Source: Alitta virens
Taxonomy: Eukaryota; Annelida; Polychaeta; Phyllodocida; Nereididae
NCBI GenBank assembly: GCA_932294295.1
Contig: OW028579.1
Location: forward strand, 10,166,370 to 10,230,369
Length of the DNA: 64,000 nucleotides
Reading direction: 5' to 3'
The position numbers and the translations under genes are program-made. Positions 13,450 to 27,557 of the stretch are shown piece by piece. Below the pieces are notes generated by a model. The model had not been told where the DNA came from, ran no database searches, and worked only from the letters and a program-made list of their open reading frames with translations. The first letter of the stretch is position 1. Every line of letters starts with the position of its first letter.

Positions 13450-15669
13450 TCAACAACAAACCAAAAAAAGGTGTGAACAACAAACCAAAAAAAGGTGTGA
13501 ACAACAAACCAAAAAAAGGTGTGAACAACAAACCAAAAAAGGTGTGAACAACAAACCAAAAAAAGGTGTGAACAACAAACCAAAAAAAGGTGTGAACAAC
13601 AAACCAAAAAAGGTGTGAACAACAAACCAAACAAGGTGTGAACAACAAACCAAAAAAAGGTGTGAACAACAAACCAAACAAGGTGTGAACAACAAACCAA
13701 AAAAAGGTGTGAACAACAAACCGAAAAAAGGTGTGAACAACAAACCAAAAAAAGGTGTGAACAACAAACCAAAAAAAGGTGTGAACAACAAACCAAAAAA
13801 GGTGTGAACAACAAACCGAAAAAAGGTGTGAACAACAAACCAAAAAAGGTGTGAACAAAAGGTGTGAACAACAAACCAAAAAAAGGTGTGAACAACAAAC
13901 CAAAAAAAGGTGTGAACAACAAACCAAAAAAGGTGTGAACAACAAACCCAAAAAAGGTGTGAACAACAAACCAAAAAAAGGTGTGAACAACAAACCAAAA
14001 AAGGTGTGAACAAAAGGTGTGAACAACAAACCCAAAAAAGGTGTGAACAACAAACCCAAAAAAGGTGTGAACAACAAACCAAAAAAAGGTGTGAACAACA
14101 AACCAAAAAAGGTGTGAACAAAAGGTGTGAACAACAAACCCAAAAAAGGTGTGAACAACAAACCCAAAAAAGGTGTGAACAACAAACCCAAAAAAGGTGT
14201 GAACAACAAACCCAAAAAAGGTGTGAACAACAAACCCAAAAAAGGTGTGAACAACAAACCAAAAAAGGTGTGCACAACAAACCCAAAAAAGGTGTGAACA
14301 ACAAACCCAAAAAAGGTGTGAACAACAAACCCAAAAAAGGTGTGAACAACAAACCCAAAAAAGGTGTGAACAACAAACCAAAAAAGGTGTGAACAACAAA
14401 CCAAAAAAAGGTGTGAACAACAAACCCAAAAAAGGTGTGAACAACAAACCAAAACAAGGTGTGAACAACAAACCCAAAAAAGGTGTGAACAACAAACCCA
14501 AAAAAGGTGTGAACAACAAACCCAAAAAAGGTGTGAACAACAAACCAAAAAAAGGTGTGAACAACAAACCCAAAAAAGGTGTGAACAACAAACCAAAAAA
14601 TGGTGTGAACAACAAACCCAAAAAAGGTGTGAACAACAAACCCAAAAAAGGTGTGAACAACAAACCCAAAAAAGGTGTGAACAACAAAGCAAAAAAAGGT
14701 GTGAACAACAAACCAAAAAAGGTGTGAACAACAAACCAAACAAGGTGTGAACAACAAACCAAAAAAAGGTGTGAACAACAAACCAAAAAAAGGTGTGAAC
14801 AACAAACCAAAAAAAGGTGTGAACAACAAACCAAAAAAAGGTGTGAACAACAAACCAAAAAAGGTGTGAACAACAAACCGAAAAAAGGTGTGAACAACAA
14901 ACCAAAAAAGGTGTGAACAACAAACCCAAAAAAGGTGTGAACAACAAACCAAAAAAAGGTGTGAACAACAAACCAAAAAAGGTGTGAACAAAAGGTGTGA
15001 ACAACAAACCAAAAAAAGGTGTGAACAACAAACCAAAAAAAGGTGTGAACAACAAACCAAAAAAAGGTGTGAACAACAAACCAAAAAAGGTGTGAACAAC
15101 AAACCAAAAAAAGGTGTGAACAACAAACCAAAAAAAGGTGTGAACAAAAGGTGTGAACAACAAACCCAAAAAAGGTGTGAACAACAAACCAAAAAAAGGT
15201 GTGAACAACAAACCAAAAAAAGGTGTGAACAACAAACCCAAAAAAGGTGTGAACAACAAACCCAAAAAAGGTGTGAACAACAAACCCAAAAAAGGTGTGA
15301 ACAACAAACCAAAAAAAGGTGTGAACAACAAACCAAAAAAAGGTGTGAACAACAAACCAAAAAAAGGTGTAAACAACAAACCAAAAAAAGGTGTGAACAA
15401 CAAACCAAAAAAGGTGTGAACAACAAACCGAAAAAAGGTGTGAACAACAAACCAAAAAAGGTGTGAACAAAAGGTGTGAACAACAACCAAAAAAAAGGTG
15501 TGAACAACAAACCAAAAAAAGGTGTGAACAACAAACCAAAAAAGGTGTGAACAACAAACCCAAAAAAGGTGTGAACAACAAACCAAAAAAAGGTGTGAAC
15601 AACAAACCAAAAAAAGGTGTGAACAACAAACCCAAAAAAGGTGTGAACAACAAACCAAAAAAGGTGTGA
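13450..15669 (+). repeat. P block, copy 3 (full length)
   Basis: Same length as the copy at 1799 and offset from it by a constant 11,651 bp at six markers (1799, 2355, 2738, 3333, 3812, 4028). It differs by an ACCG unit near 13722, which is shared with the copy at 27558 and absent from the copy at 1799. Confidence 0.85.
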
Positions 15670-15678
15670 ACAAAAGGT

Positions 15679-16747
15679 GTGAACAACAAACCAAAAAAAG
15701 GTGTGAACAACAAACCAAAAAAAGGTGTGAACAAAAGGTGTGAACAACAAACCCAAAAAAGGTGTGAACAACAAACCCAAAAAAGGTGTGAACAACAAAC
15801 CCAAAAAAGGTGTGAACAACAAACCAAAAAAAGGTGTGAACAACAAACCAAAAAAGGTGTGAACAACAAACCAAAAAACGGTGTGAACAACAAACCCAAA
15901 AAAGGTGTGAACAACAAACCAAAAAAAGGTGTGAACAACAAACCCAAAAAAGGTGTGAACAACAAACCCAAAAAAGGTGTGAACAACAAACCCAAAAAAG
16001 GTGTGAACAACAAACCAAAAAAAGGTGTGAACAACAAACCCAAAAAAGGTGTGAACAACAAACCAAAAAAAGGTGTGAACAACACACCAAAAAAGGTGTG
16101 AACAACAAACCAAAAAAAGGTGTGAACAACAAACCAAAAAAAGGTGTGAACAACAAACCAAAAAAAGGTGTGAACAACAAACCAAAAAAAGGTGTGAACA
16201 ACAAACCAAAAAAGGTGTGAACAACAAACCAAAAAAAGGTGTGAACAACAAACCAAAAAAAGGTGTGAACAACAAACCAAAAAAAGGTGTGAACAACAAA
16301 CCAAAAAAAGGTGTGAACAACAAACCAAAAAAGGTGTGAACAAAAGGTGTGAACAACAAACCAAAAAAAGGTGTGAACAACAAACCAAAAAAAGGTGTGA
16401 ACAAAAGGTGTGAACAACAAACCCAAAAAAGGTGTGAACAACAAACCCAAAAAAGGTGTGAACAACAAACCCAAAAAAGGTGTGAACAACAAACCAAAAA
16501 AAGGTGTGAACAACAAACCAAAAAAGGTGTGAACAACAAACCAAAAAACGGTGTGAACAACAAACCCAAAAAAGGTGTGAACAACAAACCAAAAAAAGGT
16601 GTGAACAACAAACCCAAAAAAGGTGTGAACAACAAACCCAAAAAAGGTGTGAACAACAAACCCAAAAAAGGTGTGAACAACAAACCAAAAAAAGGTGTGA
16701 ACAACAAACCAAAAAAAGGTGTGAACAACAAACCAAAAAAGGTGTGA
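15679..16747 (+). repeat. Q block doublet, spacing 670 bp
   Basis: Q blocks at 15679 and 16349, both of the AACGGTG subtype (near 15,879 and 16,549). The second lacks the closing ACACACC unit and runs into plain units. Its counterpart lies 14,108 bp downstream. Confidence 0.77.
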
Positions 16748-17384
16748 ACAACAAACCAAAAAAAGGTGTGAACAACAAACCAAAAAAGGTGTGAACAACA
16801 AACCAAAAAAAGGTGTGAACAACAAACCAAAAAAGGTGTGAACAAAAGGTGTGAACAACAAACCAAAAAAAGGTGTGAACAACAAACCAAAAAAAGGTGT
16901 GAACAACAAACCAAAAAAGGTGTGAACAACAAACCCAAAAAAGGTGTGAACAACAAACCAAAAAAAGGTGTGAACAACAAACCAAAAAAGGTGTGAACAA
17001 AAGGTGTGAACAACAAACCCAAAAAAGGTGTGAACAACAAACCCAAAAAAGGTGTGAACAACAAACCCAAAAAAGGTGTGAACAACAAACCCAAAAAAGG
17101 TGTGAACAACAAACCAAAAAAAGGTGTGAACAACAAACCAAAAAAGGTGTGAACAACAAACCAAAAAAAGGTGTGAACAACAAACCAAAAAGGTGTGAAC
17201 AACAAACCAAAAAAGGTGTGAACAACAAACCAAAAAAGGTGTGAACAACAAACCAAAAAAAGGTGTGAACAACAAACCAAAAAAAGGTGTGAACAACAAA
17301 CCAAAAAAAGGTGTGAACAACAAACCAAAAAAGGTGTGAACAACAAACCAAAAAAAGGTGTGAACAACAAACCAAAAAAAGGTG

Positions 17385-19580
17385 TCAACAACAAACCAAA
17401 AAAAGGTGTGAACAACAAACCAAAAAAAGGTGTGAACAACAAACCAAAAAAAGGTGTGAACAACAAACCAAAAAAGGTGTGAACAACAAACCAAAAAAAG
17501 GTGTGAACAACAAACCAAAAAAAGGTGTGAACAACAAACCAAAAAAGGTGTGAACAACAAACCAAACAAGGTGTGAACAACAAACCAAAAAAAGGTGTGA
17601 ACAACAAACCAAACAAGGTGTGAACAACAAACCAAAAAAAGGTGTGAACAACAAACCAAAAAAAGGTGTGAACAACAAACCAAAAAAAGGTGTGAACAAC
17701 AAACCAAAAAAAGGTGTGAACAACAAACCAAAAAAGGTGTGAACAACAAACCGAAAAAAGGTGTGAACAACAAACCAAAAAAGGTGTGAACAAAAGGTGT
17801 GAACAACAAACCAAAAAAAGGTGTGAACAACAAACCAAAAAAAGGTGTGAACAACAAACCAAAAAAGGTGTGAACAACAAACCCAAAAAAGGTGTGAACA
17901 ACAAACCAAAAAAAGGTGTGAACAACAAACCAAAAAAGGTGTGAACAAAAGGTGTGAACAACAAACCCAAAAAAGGTGTGAACAACAAACCCAAAAAAGG
18001 TGTGAACAACAAACCAAAAAAAGGTGTGAACAACAAACCAAAAAAGGTGTGAACAAAAGGTGTGAACAACAAACCCAAAAAAGGTGTGAACAACAAACCC
18101 AAAAAAGGTGTGAACAACAAACCCAAAAAAGGTGTGAACAACAAACCCAAAAAAGGTGTGAACAACAAACCCAAAAAAGGTGTGAACAACAAACCAAAAA
18201 AGGTGTGCACAACAAACCCAAAAAAGGTGTGAACAACAAACCCAAAAAAGGTGTGAACAACAAACCCAAAAAAGGTGTGAACAACAAACCCAAAAAAGGT
18301 GTGAACAACAAACCAAAAAAGGTGTGAACAACAAACCAAAAAAAGGTGTGAACAACAAACCCAAAAAAGGTGTGAACAACAAACCAAAACAAGGTGTGAA
18401 CAACAAACCCAAAAAAGGTGTGAACAACAAACCCAAAAAAGGTGTGAACAACAAACCCAAAAAAGGTGTGAACAACAAACCAAAAAAAGGTGTGAACAAC
18501 AAACCCAAAAAAGGTGTGAACAACAAACCAAAAAATGGTGTGAACAACAAACCCAAAAAAGGTGTGAACAACAAACCCAAAAAAGGTGTGAACAACAAAC
18601 CCAAAAAAGGTGTGAACAACAAAGCAAAAAAAGGTGTGAACAACAAACCAAAAAAGGTGTGAACAACAAACCAAACAAGGTGTGAACAACAAACCAAAAA
18701 AAGGTGTGAACAACAAACCAAAAAAAGGTGTGAACAACAAACCAAAAAAAGGTGTGAACAACAAACCAAAAAAAGGTGTGAACAACAAACCAAAAAAGGT
18801 GTGAACAACAAACCGAAAAAAGGTGTGAACAACAAACCAAAAAAGGTGTGAACAACAAACCCAAAAAAGGTGTGAACAACAAACCAAAAAAAGGTGTGAA
18901 CAACAAACCAAAAAAGGTGTGAACAAAAGGTGTGAACAACAAACCAAAAAAAGGTGTGAACAACAAACCAAAAAAAGGTGTGAACAACAAACCAAAAAAA
19001 GGTGTGAACAACAAACCAAAAAAGGTGTGAACAACAAACCAAAAAAAGGTGTGAACAACAAACCAAAAAAAGGTGTGAACAAAAGGTGTGAACAACAAAC
19101 CCAAAAAAGGTGTGAACAACAAACCAAAAAAAGGTGTGAACAACAAACCAAAAAAAGGTGTGAACAACAAACCCAAAAAAGGTGTGAACAACAAACCCAA
19201 AAAAGGTGTGAACAACAAACCCAAAAAAGGTGTGAACAACAAACCAAAAAAAGGTGTGAACAACAAACCAAAAAAAGGTGTAAACAACAAACCAAAAAAA
19301 GGTGTGAACAACAAACCAAAAAAGGTGTGAACAACAAACCGAAAAAAGGTGTGAACAACAAACCAAAAAAGGTGTGAACAAAAGGTGTGAACAACAACCA
19401 AAAAAAAGGTGTGAACAACAAACCAAAAAAAGGTGTGAACAACAAACCAAAAAAGGTGTGAACAACAAACCCAAAAAAGGTGTGAACAACAAACCAAAAA
19501 AAGGTGTGAACAACAAACCAAAAAAAGGTGTGAACAACAAACCCAAAAAAGGTGTGAACAACAAACCAAAAAAGGTGTGA
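17385..19580 (+). repeat. P block, copy 4 (one unit shorter)
   Basis: Offset of 15,586 bp from the copy at 1799 up to the short unit at 18919, then 15,562 bp from 19374 on. One 24-bp unit has therefore been lost within about 19,090-19,330. All other markers are kept. Confidence 0.84.
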
Positions 19581-19589
19581 ACAAAAGGT

Positions 19590-20774
19590 GTGAACAACAA
19601 ACCAAAAAAAGGTGTGAACAACAAACCAAAAAAAGGTGTGAACAAAAGGTGTGAACAACAAACCCAAAAAAGGTGTGAACAACAAACCCAAAAAAGGTGT
19701 GAACAACAAACCCAAAAAAGGTGTGAACAACAAACCAAAAAAAGGTGTGAACAACAAACCAAAAAAGGTGTGAACAACAAACCAAAAAACGGTGTGAACA
19801 ACAAACCCAAAAAAGGTGTGAACAACAAACCAAAAAAAGGTGTGAACAACAAACCCAAAAAAGGTGTGAACAACAAACCCAAAAAAGGTGTGAACAACAA
19901 ACCCAAAAAAGGTGTGAACAACAAACCAAAAAAAGGTGTGAACAACAAACCCAAAAAAGGTGTGAACAACAAACCAAAAAAAGGTGTGAACAACACACCA
20001 AAAAAGGTGTGAACAACAAACCAAAAAAAGGTGTGAACAACAAACCAAAAAGGTTTGAACAACAAACCAAAAAAGGTGTGAACAACAAACCAAAAAAGGT
20101 GTGAACAACAAACCAAAAAAAGGTGTGAACAACAAACCAAAAAAAGGTGTGAACAACAAACCAAAAAAAGGTGTGAACAACAAACCAAAAAAAGGTGTGA
20201 ACAACAAACCAAAAAAGGTGTGAACAACAAACCAAAAAAAGGTGTGAACAACAAACCAAAAAAAGGTGTGAACAACAAACCAAAAAAAGGTGTGAACAAC
20301 AAACCAAAAAAAGGTGTGAACAACAAACCAAAAAAGGTGTGAACAAAAGGTGTGAACAACAAACCAAAAAAAGGTGTGAACAACAAACCAAAAAAAGGTG
20401 TGAACAAAAGGTGTGAACAACAAACCCAAAAAAGGTGTGAACAACAAACCCAAAAAAGGTGTGAACAACAAACCCAAAAAAGGTGTGAACAACAAACCAA
20501 AAAAAGGTGTGAACAACAAACCAAAAAAGGTGTGAACAACAAACCAAAAAACGGTGTGAACAACAAACCCAAAAAAGGTGTGAACAACAAACCAAAAAAA
20601 GGTGTGAACAACAAACCCAAAAAAGGTGTGAACAACAAACCCAAAAAAGGTGTGAACAACAAACCCAAAAAAGGTGTGAACAACAAACCAAAAAAAGGTG
20701 TGAACAACAAACCCAAAAAAGGTGTGAACAACAAACCAAAAAAAGGTGTGAACAACACACCAAAAAAGGTGTGA
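19590..20774 (+). repeat. Q block doublet, spacing 762 bp
   Basis: Q blocks at 19590 and 20352, AACGGTG subtype. The GGTTTG variant lies between them near 20,053. This is the partner of the doublet at 4329/5067, with one extra 24-bp unit in the spacing (762 against 738). Confidence 0.77.
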
Positions 20775-21971
20775 ACAACAAACCAAAAAAAGGTGTGAAC
20801 AACAAACCCAAAAAAGGTGTGAACAACAAACCAAAAAAAGGTGTGAACAACAAACCAAAAAAAGGTGTGAACAACAAACCAAAAAAAGGTGTAAACAACA
20901 AACCAAAAAAAGGTGTGAACAACAAACCAAAAAAGGTGTGAACAACAAACCGAAAAAAGGTGTGAACAACAAACCAAAAAAGGTGTGAACAAAAGGTGTG
21001 AACAACAAACCAAAAAAAGGTGTGAACAACAAACCAAAAAAAGGTGTGAACAACAAACCAAAAAAGGTGTGAACAACAAACCCAAAAAAGGTGTGAACAA
21101 CAAACCAAAAAAAGGTGTGAACAACAAACCAAAAAAGGTGTGAACAAAAGGTGTGAACAACAAACCCAAAAAAGGTGTGAACAACAAACCCAAAAAAGGT
21201 GTGAACAACAAACCCAAAAAAGGTGTGAACAACAAACCAAAAAAAGGTGTGAACAACAAACCAAAAAGGTTTGAACAACAAACCAAAAAAGGTGTGAACA
21301 ACAAACCAAAAAAGGTGTGAACAACAAACCAAAAAAAGGTGTGAACAACAAACCAAAAAAAGGTGTGAACAACAAACCAAAAAAAGGTGTGAACAACAAA
21401 CCAAAAAAAGGTGTGAACAACAAACCAAAAAAGGTGTGAACAACAAACCAAAAAAAGGTGTGAACAACAAACCAAAAAAAGGTGTGAACAACAAACCAAA
21501 AAAAGGTGTGAACAACAAACCAAAAAAAGGTGTGAACAACAAACCAAAAAAAGGTGTGAACAACAAACCAAAAAAGGTGTGAACAACAAACCAAAAAAAG
21601 GTGTGAACAACAAACCAAAAAAAGGTGTGAACAACAAACCCAAAAAAGGTGTGAACAACAAACCAAAAAAAGGTGTGAACAACAAACCAAAAAAAGGTGT
21701 GAACAACAAACCAAAAAAAGGTGTAAACAACAAACCAAAAAAAGGTGTGAACAACAAACCAAAAAAGGTGTGAACAACAAACCGAAAAAAGGTGTGAACA
21801 ACAAACCAAAAAAGGTGTGAACAAAAGGTGTGAACAACAAACCAAAAAAAGGTGTGAACAACAAACCAAAAAAAGGTGTGAACAACAAACCAAAAAAGGT
21901 GTGAACAACAAACCCAAAAAAGGTGTGAACAACAAACCAAAAAAAGGTGTGAACAACAAACCAAAAAAGGT

Positions 21972-23015
21972 GTGAACAAAAGGTGTGAACAACAAACCCA
22001 AAAAAGGTGTGAACAACAAACCCAAAAAAGGTGTGAACAACAAACCCAAAAAAGGTGTGAACAACAAACCCAAAAAAGGTGTGAACAACAAACCCAAAAA
22101 AGGTGTGAACAACAAACCAAAAAAGGTGTGAACAACAAACCCAAAAAAGGTGTGAACAACAAACCCAAAAAAGGTGTGAACAACAAACCCAAAAAAGGTG
22201 TGAACAACAAACCCAAAAAAGGTGTGAACAACAAACCAAAAAAAGGTGTGAACAACAAACCAAAAAAGGTGTGAACAACAAACCAAAAAAAGGTGTGAAC
22301 AACAAACCCAAAAAAGGTGTGAACAACAAACCAAAAAAAGGTGTGAACAACAAACCCAAAAAAGGTGTGAACAACAAACCCAAAAAAGGTGTGAACAACA
22401 AACCCAAAAAAGGTGTGAACAACAAACCAAAAAAAGGTGTGAACAACAAACCCAAAAAAGGTGTGAACAACAAACCAAAAAATGGTGTGAACAACAAACC
22501 CAAAAAAGGTGTGAACAACAAACCCAAAAAAGGTGTGAACAACAAACCCAAAAAAGGTGTGAACAACAAAGCAAAAAAAGGTGTGAACAACAAACCAAAA
22601 AAGGTGTGAACAACAAACCAAACAAGGTGTGAACAACAAACCAAAAAAAGGTGTGAACAACAAACCAAAAAAAGGTGTAAACAACAAACCAAAAAAAGGT
22701 GTGAACAACAAACCAAAAAAAGGTGTGAACAACAAACCAAAAAAAGGTGTTAACAACAAACCCAAAAAAGGTGTGAACAACAAACCAAAAAAAGGTGTGA
22801 ACAACAAACCAAAAAAAGGTGTGAACAACAAACCGAAAAAAGGTGTGAGCAACAAACCAAAAAAAGGTGTTAACAACAAACCCAAAAAAGGTGTGAACAA
22901 CAAACCAAAAAAAGGTGTGAACAACAAACCCAAAAAAGGTGTGAACAACAAACCCAAAAAAGGTGTGAACAACAAACCAAAAAAAGGTGTGAACAACAAA
23001 CCAAAAAAGGTGTGA
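21972..23015 (+). repeat. R block, copy 2
   Basis: Constant offset of 15,262 bp from copy 1, and the GTGAGC variant (near 22,848) is shared only with that copy. GGTGTT variants start at 22749 and 22869. The unit just before the second is ACC-A7 here and ACCC-A6 in copy 1. Confidence 0.83.
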
Positions 23016-23107
23016 ACAACAAACCAAAAAAAGGTGTGAACAACAAACCAAAAAAGGTGTGAACAACAAACCAAAAAAAGGTGTGAACAACAAACCAAAA
23101 AAAGGTG

Positions 23108-25088
23108 TCAACAACAAACCAAAAAAAGGTGTGAACAACAAACCAAAAAAAGGTGTGAACAACAAACCAAAAAAAGGTGTGAACAACAAACCAAAAAAGG
23201 TGTGAACAACAAACCAAAAAAAGGTGTGAACAACAAACCAAAAAAAGGTGTGAACAACAAACCAAAAAAGGTGTGAACAACAAACCAAACAAGGTGTGAA
23301 CAACAAACCAAAAAAAGGTGTGAACAACAAACCAAACAAGGTGTGAACAACAAACCAAAAAAAGGTGTGAACAACAAACCAAAAAAAGGTGTGAACAACA
23401 AACCAAAAAAGGTGTGAACAACAAACCGAAAAAAGGTGTGAACAACAAACCAAAAAAGGTGTGAACAAAAGGTGTGAACAACAAACCAAAAAAAGGTGTG
23501 AACAACAAACCAAAAAAAGGTGTGAACAACAAACCAAAAAAGGTGTGAACAACAAACCCAAAAAAGGTGTGAACAACAAACCAAAAAAAGGTGTGAACAA
23601 CAAACCAAAAAAGGTGTGAACAAAAGGTGTGAACAACAAACCCAAAAAAGGTGTGAACAACAAACCCAAAAAAGGTGTGAACAACAAACCAAAAAAAGGT
23701 GTGAACAACAAACCAAAAAAGGTGTGAACAAAAGGTGTGAACAACAAACCCAAAAAAGGTGTGAACAACAAACCCAAAAAAGGTGTGAACAACAAACCCA
23801 AAAAAGGTGTGAACAACAAACCCAAAAAAGGTGTGAACAACAAACCCAAAAAAGGTGTGAACAACAAACCAAAAAAGGTGTGCACAACAAACCCAAAAAA
23901 GGTGTGAACAACAAACCCAAAAAAGGTGTGAACAACAAACCCAAAAAAGGTGTGAACAACAAACCAAAAAAAGGTGTGAACAACAAACCCAAAAAAGGTG
24001 TGAACAACAAACCAAAAAATGGTGTGAACAACAAACCCAAAAAAGGTGTGAACAACAAACCCAAAAAAGGTGTGAACAACAAACCCAAAAAAGGTGTGAA
24101 CAACAAAGCAAAAAAAGGTGTGAACAACAAACCAAAAAAGGTGTGAACAACAAACCAAACAAGGTGTGAACAACAAACCAAAAAAAGGTGTGAACAACAA
24201 ACCAAAAAAAGGTGTGAACAACAAACCAAAAAAAGGTGTGAACAACAAACCAAAAAAAGGTGTGAACAACAAACCAAAAAAGGTGTGAACAACAAACCGA
24301 AAAAAGGTGTGAACAACAAACCAAAAAAGGTGTGAACAACAAACCCAAAAAAGGTGTGAACAACAAACCAAAAAAAGGTGTGAACAACAAACCAAAAAAG
24401 GTGTGAACAAAAGGTGTGAACAACAAACCAAAAAAAGGTGTGAACAACAAACCAAAAAAAGGTGTGAACAACAAACCAAAAAAAGGTGTGAACAACAAAC
24501 CAAAAAAGGTGTGAACAACAAACCAAAAAAAGGTGTGAACAACAAACCAAAAAAAGGTGTGAACAAAAGGTGTGAACAACAAACCCAAAAAAGGTGTGAA
24601 CAACAAACCAAAAAAAGGTGTGAACAACAAACCAAAAAAAGGTGTGAACAACAAACCCAAAAAAGGTGTGAACAACAAACCCAAAAAAGGTGTGAACAAC
24701 AAACCCAAAAAAGGTGTGAACAACAAACCAAAAAAAGGTGTGAACAACAAACCAAAAAAAGGTGTGAACAACAAACCAAAAAAAGGTGTAAACAACAAAC
24801 CAAAAAAAGGTGTGAACAACAAACCAAAAAAGGTGTGAACAACAAACCGAAAAAAGGTGTGAACAACAAACCAAAAAAGGTGTGAACAAAAGGTGTGAAC
24901 AACAACCAAAAAAAAGGTGTGAACAACAAACCAAAAAAAGGTGTGAACAACAAACCAAAAAAGGTGTGAACAACAAACCCAAAAAAGGTGTGAACAACAA
25001 ACCAAAAAAAGGTGTGAACAACAAACCAAAAAAAGGTGTGAACAACAAACCCAAAAAAGGTGTGAACAACAAACCAAAAAAGGTGTGA
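23108..25088 (+). repeat. P block, copy 5 (191-bp and 48-bp deletions)
   Basis: GGTGTC to GTGCAC is about 774 bp, two units shorter than the 822 bp in other copies. GTGCAC to AATGGTG is about 137 bp, the same 191-bp loss as in the copy at 7986. The shared loss shows common descent with that copy. Confidence 0.83.
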
Positions 25089-25097
25089 ACAAAAGGT

Positions 25098-26424
25098 GTG
25101 AACAACAAACCAAAAAAAGGTGTGAACAACAAACCAAAAAAAGGTGTGAACAAAAGGTGTGAACAACAAACCCAAAAAAGGTGTGAACAACAAACCCAAA
25201 AAAGGTGTGAACAACAAACCCAAAAAAGGTGTGAACAACAAACCAAAAAAAGGTGTGAACAACAAACCAAAAAAGGTGTGAACAACAAACCAAAAAACAG
25301 TGTGAACAACAAACCCAAAAAAGGTGTGAACAACAAACCAAAAAAAGGTGTGAACAACAAACCCAAAAAAGGTGTGAACAACAAACCCAAAAAAGGTGTG
25401 AACAACAAACCCAAAAAAGGTGTGAACAACAAACCAAAAAAAGGTGTGAACAACAAACCCAAAAAAGGTGTGAACAACAAACCAAAAAAAGGTGTGAACA
25501 ACACACCAAAAAAGGTGTGAACAACAAACCAAAAAAAGGTGTGAACAACAAACCAAAAAGGTTTGAACAACAAACCAAAAAAGGTGTGTACAACAAACCC
25601 AAAAAAGGTGTGAACAACAAACCCAAAAAAGGTGTGAACAACAAACCCAAAAAAGGTGTGAACAACAAACCAAAAAAAGGTGTGAACAACAAACCAAAAA
25701 AAGGTGTGAACAACAAACCCAAAAAAGGTGTGAACAACAAACCAAAAAAGGTGTGAACAAAAGGTGTGAACAACAAACCAAAAAAAGGTGTGAACAACAA
25801 ACCAAAAAAAGGTGTGAACAAAAGGTGTGAACAACAAACCCAAAAAAGGTGTGAACAACAAACCCAAAAAAGGTGTGAACAACAAACCCAAAAAAGGTGT
25901 GAACAACAAACCAAAAAAAGGTGTGAACAACAAACCAAAAAAGGTGTGAACAACAAACCAAAAAACAGTGTGAACAACAAACCCAAAAAAGGTGTGAACA
26001 ACAAACCAAAAAAAGGTGTGAACAACAAACCCAAAAAAGGTGTGAACAACAAACCCAAAAAAGGTGTGAACAACAAACCCAAAAAAGGTGTGAACAACAA
26101 ACCAAAAAAAGGTGTGAACAACAAACCCAAAAAAGGTGTGAACAACAAACCAAAAAAAGGTGTGAACAACACACCAAAAAAGGTGTGAACAACAAACCAA
26201 AAAAAGGTGTGAACAACAAACCAAAAAGGTTTGAACAACAAACCAAAAAAGGTGTGTACAACAAACCCAAAAAAGGTGTGAACAACAAACCCAAAAAAGG
26301 TGTGAACAACAAACCCAAAAAAGGTGTGAACAACAAACCAAAAAAAGGTGTGAACAACAAACCCAAAAAAGGTGTGAACAACAAACCAAAAAAAGGTGTG
26401 AACAACACACCAAAAAAGGTGTGA
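25098..26424 (+). repeat. Q block doublet, spacing 668 bp, AACAGTG subtype
   Basis: Q blocks at 25098 and 25766, both with AACAGTG (25298 and 25966) and both followed by GGTTTG and GTGTAC. They correspond to the Q blocks at 10024 and 11682, but here they are directly adjacent, without the partial P block that separates those two. Confidence 0.78.
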
Positions 26425-27557
26425 ACAACAAACCAAAAAAAGGTGTGAACAACAAACCAAAAAGGTGTGAACAACAAACCAAAAAAGGTGTGAACAACAA
26501 ACCAAAAAAGGTGTGAACAACAAACCAAAAAAAGGTGTGAACAACAAACCAAAAAAAGGTGTGAACAACAAACCAAAAAAAGGTGTGAACAACAAACCAA
26601 AAAAGGTGTGAACAACAAACCAAAAAAAGGTGTGAACAACAAACCAAAAAAAGGTGCCAACAACAAACCAAAAAAAGGTGTGAACAACAAACCAAAAAAA
26701 GGTGTGAACAACAAACCAAAAAAAGGTGTGAACAACAAACCAAAAAAGGTGTGAACAACAAACCAAAAAAAGGTGTGAACAACAAACCAAAAAAAGGTGT
26801 GAACAACAAACCAAAAAAGGTGTGAACAACAAACCAAACAAGGTGTGAACAACAAACCAAAAAAAGGTGTGAACAACAAACCAAAAAAAGGTGTGAACAA
26901 CAAACCAAAAAAAGGTGTGAACAACAAACCAAAAAAAGGTGTGAACAACAAACCAAAAAAGGTGTGAACAACAAACCGAAAAAAGGTGTGAACAACAAAC
27001 CAAAAAAGGTGTGAACAAAAGGTGTGAACAACAAACCAAAAAAAGGTGTGAACAACAAACCAAAAAAAGGTGTGAACAACAAACCAAAAAAGGTGTGAAC
27101 AACAAACCCAAAAAAGGTGTGAACAACAAACCAAAAAAAGGTGTGAACAACAAACCAAAAAAGGTGTGAACAAAAGGTGTGAACAACAAACCCAAAAAAG
27201 GTGTGAACAACAAACCCAAAAAAGGTGTGAACAACAAACCCAAAAAAGGTGTGAACAACAAACCCAAAAAAGGTGTGAACAACAAACCAAAAAAAGGTGT
27301 GAACAACAAACCAAAAAAGGTGTGAACAACAAACCAAAAAAAGGTGTGAACAACAAACCAAAAAGGTGTGAACAACAAACCAAAAAAGGTGTGAACAACA
27401 AACCAAAAAAGGTGTGAACAACAAACCAAAAAAAGGTGTGAACAACAAACCAAAAAAAGGTGTGAACAACAAACCAAAAAAAGGTGTGAACAACAAACCA
27501 AAAAAGGTGTGAACAACAAACCAAAAAAAGGTGTGAACAACAAACCAAAAAAAGGTG

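Larger units (their letters stand above)
1170..16750 (+). repeat. Giant higher-order repeat, copy 1 (about 15.6 kb)
   Basis: Marker variants in this stretch recur in the same order in 16.76-30.73 kb. Pairs: GGTGTC at 1799 and 17385 (offset 15,586); the GTGCAC variant near 2621 and 18207 (15,586); Q block at 4028 and 19590 (15,562); R block at 6710 and 21972 (15,262); GGTGTC at 7986 and 23108 (15,122); the P block short unit at 9329 and 24403 (15,074); Q at 11682 and 25766 (14,084); GGTGTC at 13450 and 27558 (14,108). The offset changes in steps that are sums of whole units, as expected from later small gains and losses. Edges are approximate because the left edge is placed from unit-type order only. 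Confidence 0.72.

Noticed and set aside
1799..23098. Minus-strand open reading frame of about 7,100 codons, and several others of 1,000-4,700 codons
   Set aside because: The complement of the unit has no TAA, TAG or TGA in any of the three minus-strand frames, so any length stays open until a GGTGTC or GGTGTT variant creates TGA or TAA. I saw no CAT on the plus strand, so there is no ATG start. The translation jumps between three unrelated 8-residue patterns at each 23-, 22- or 13-bp unit. These are composition artefacts.
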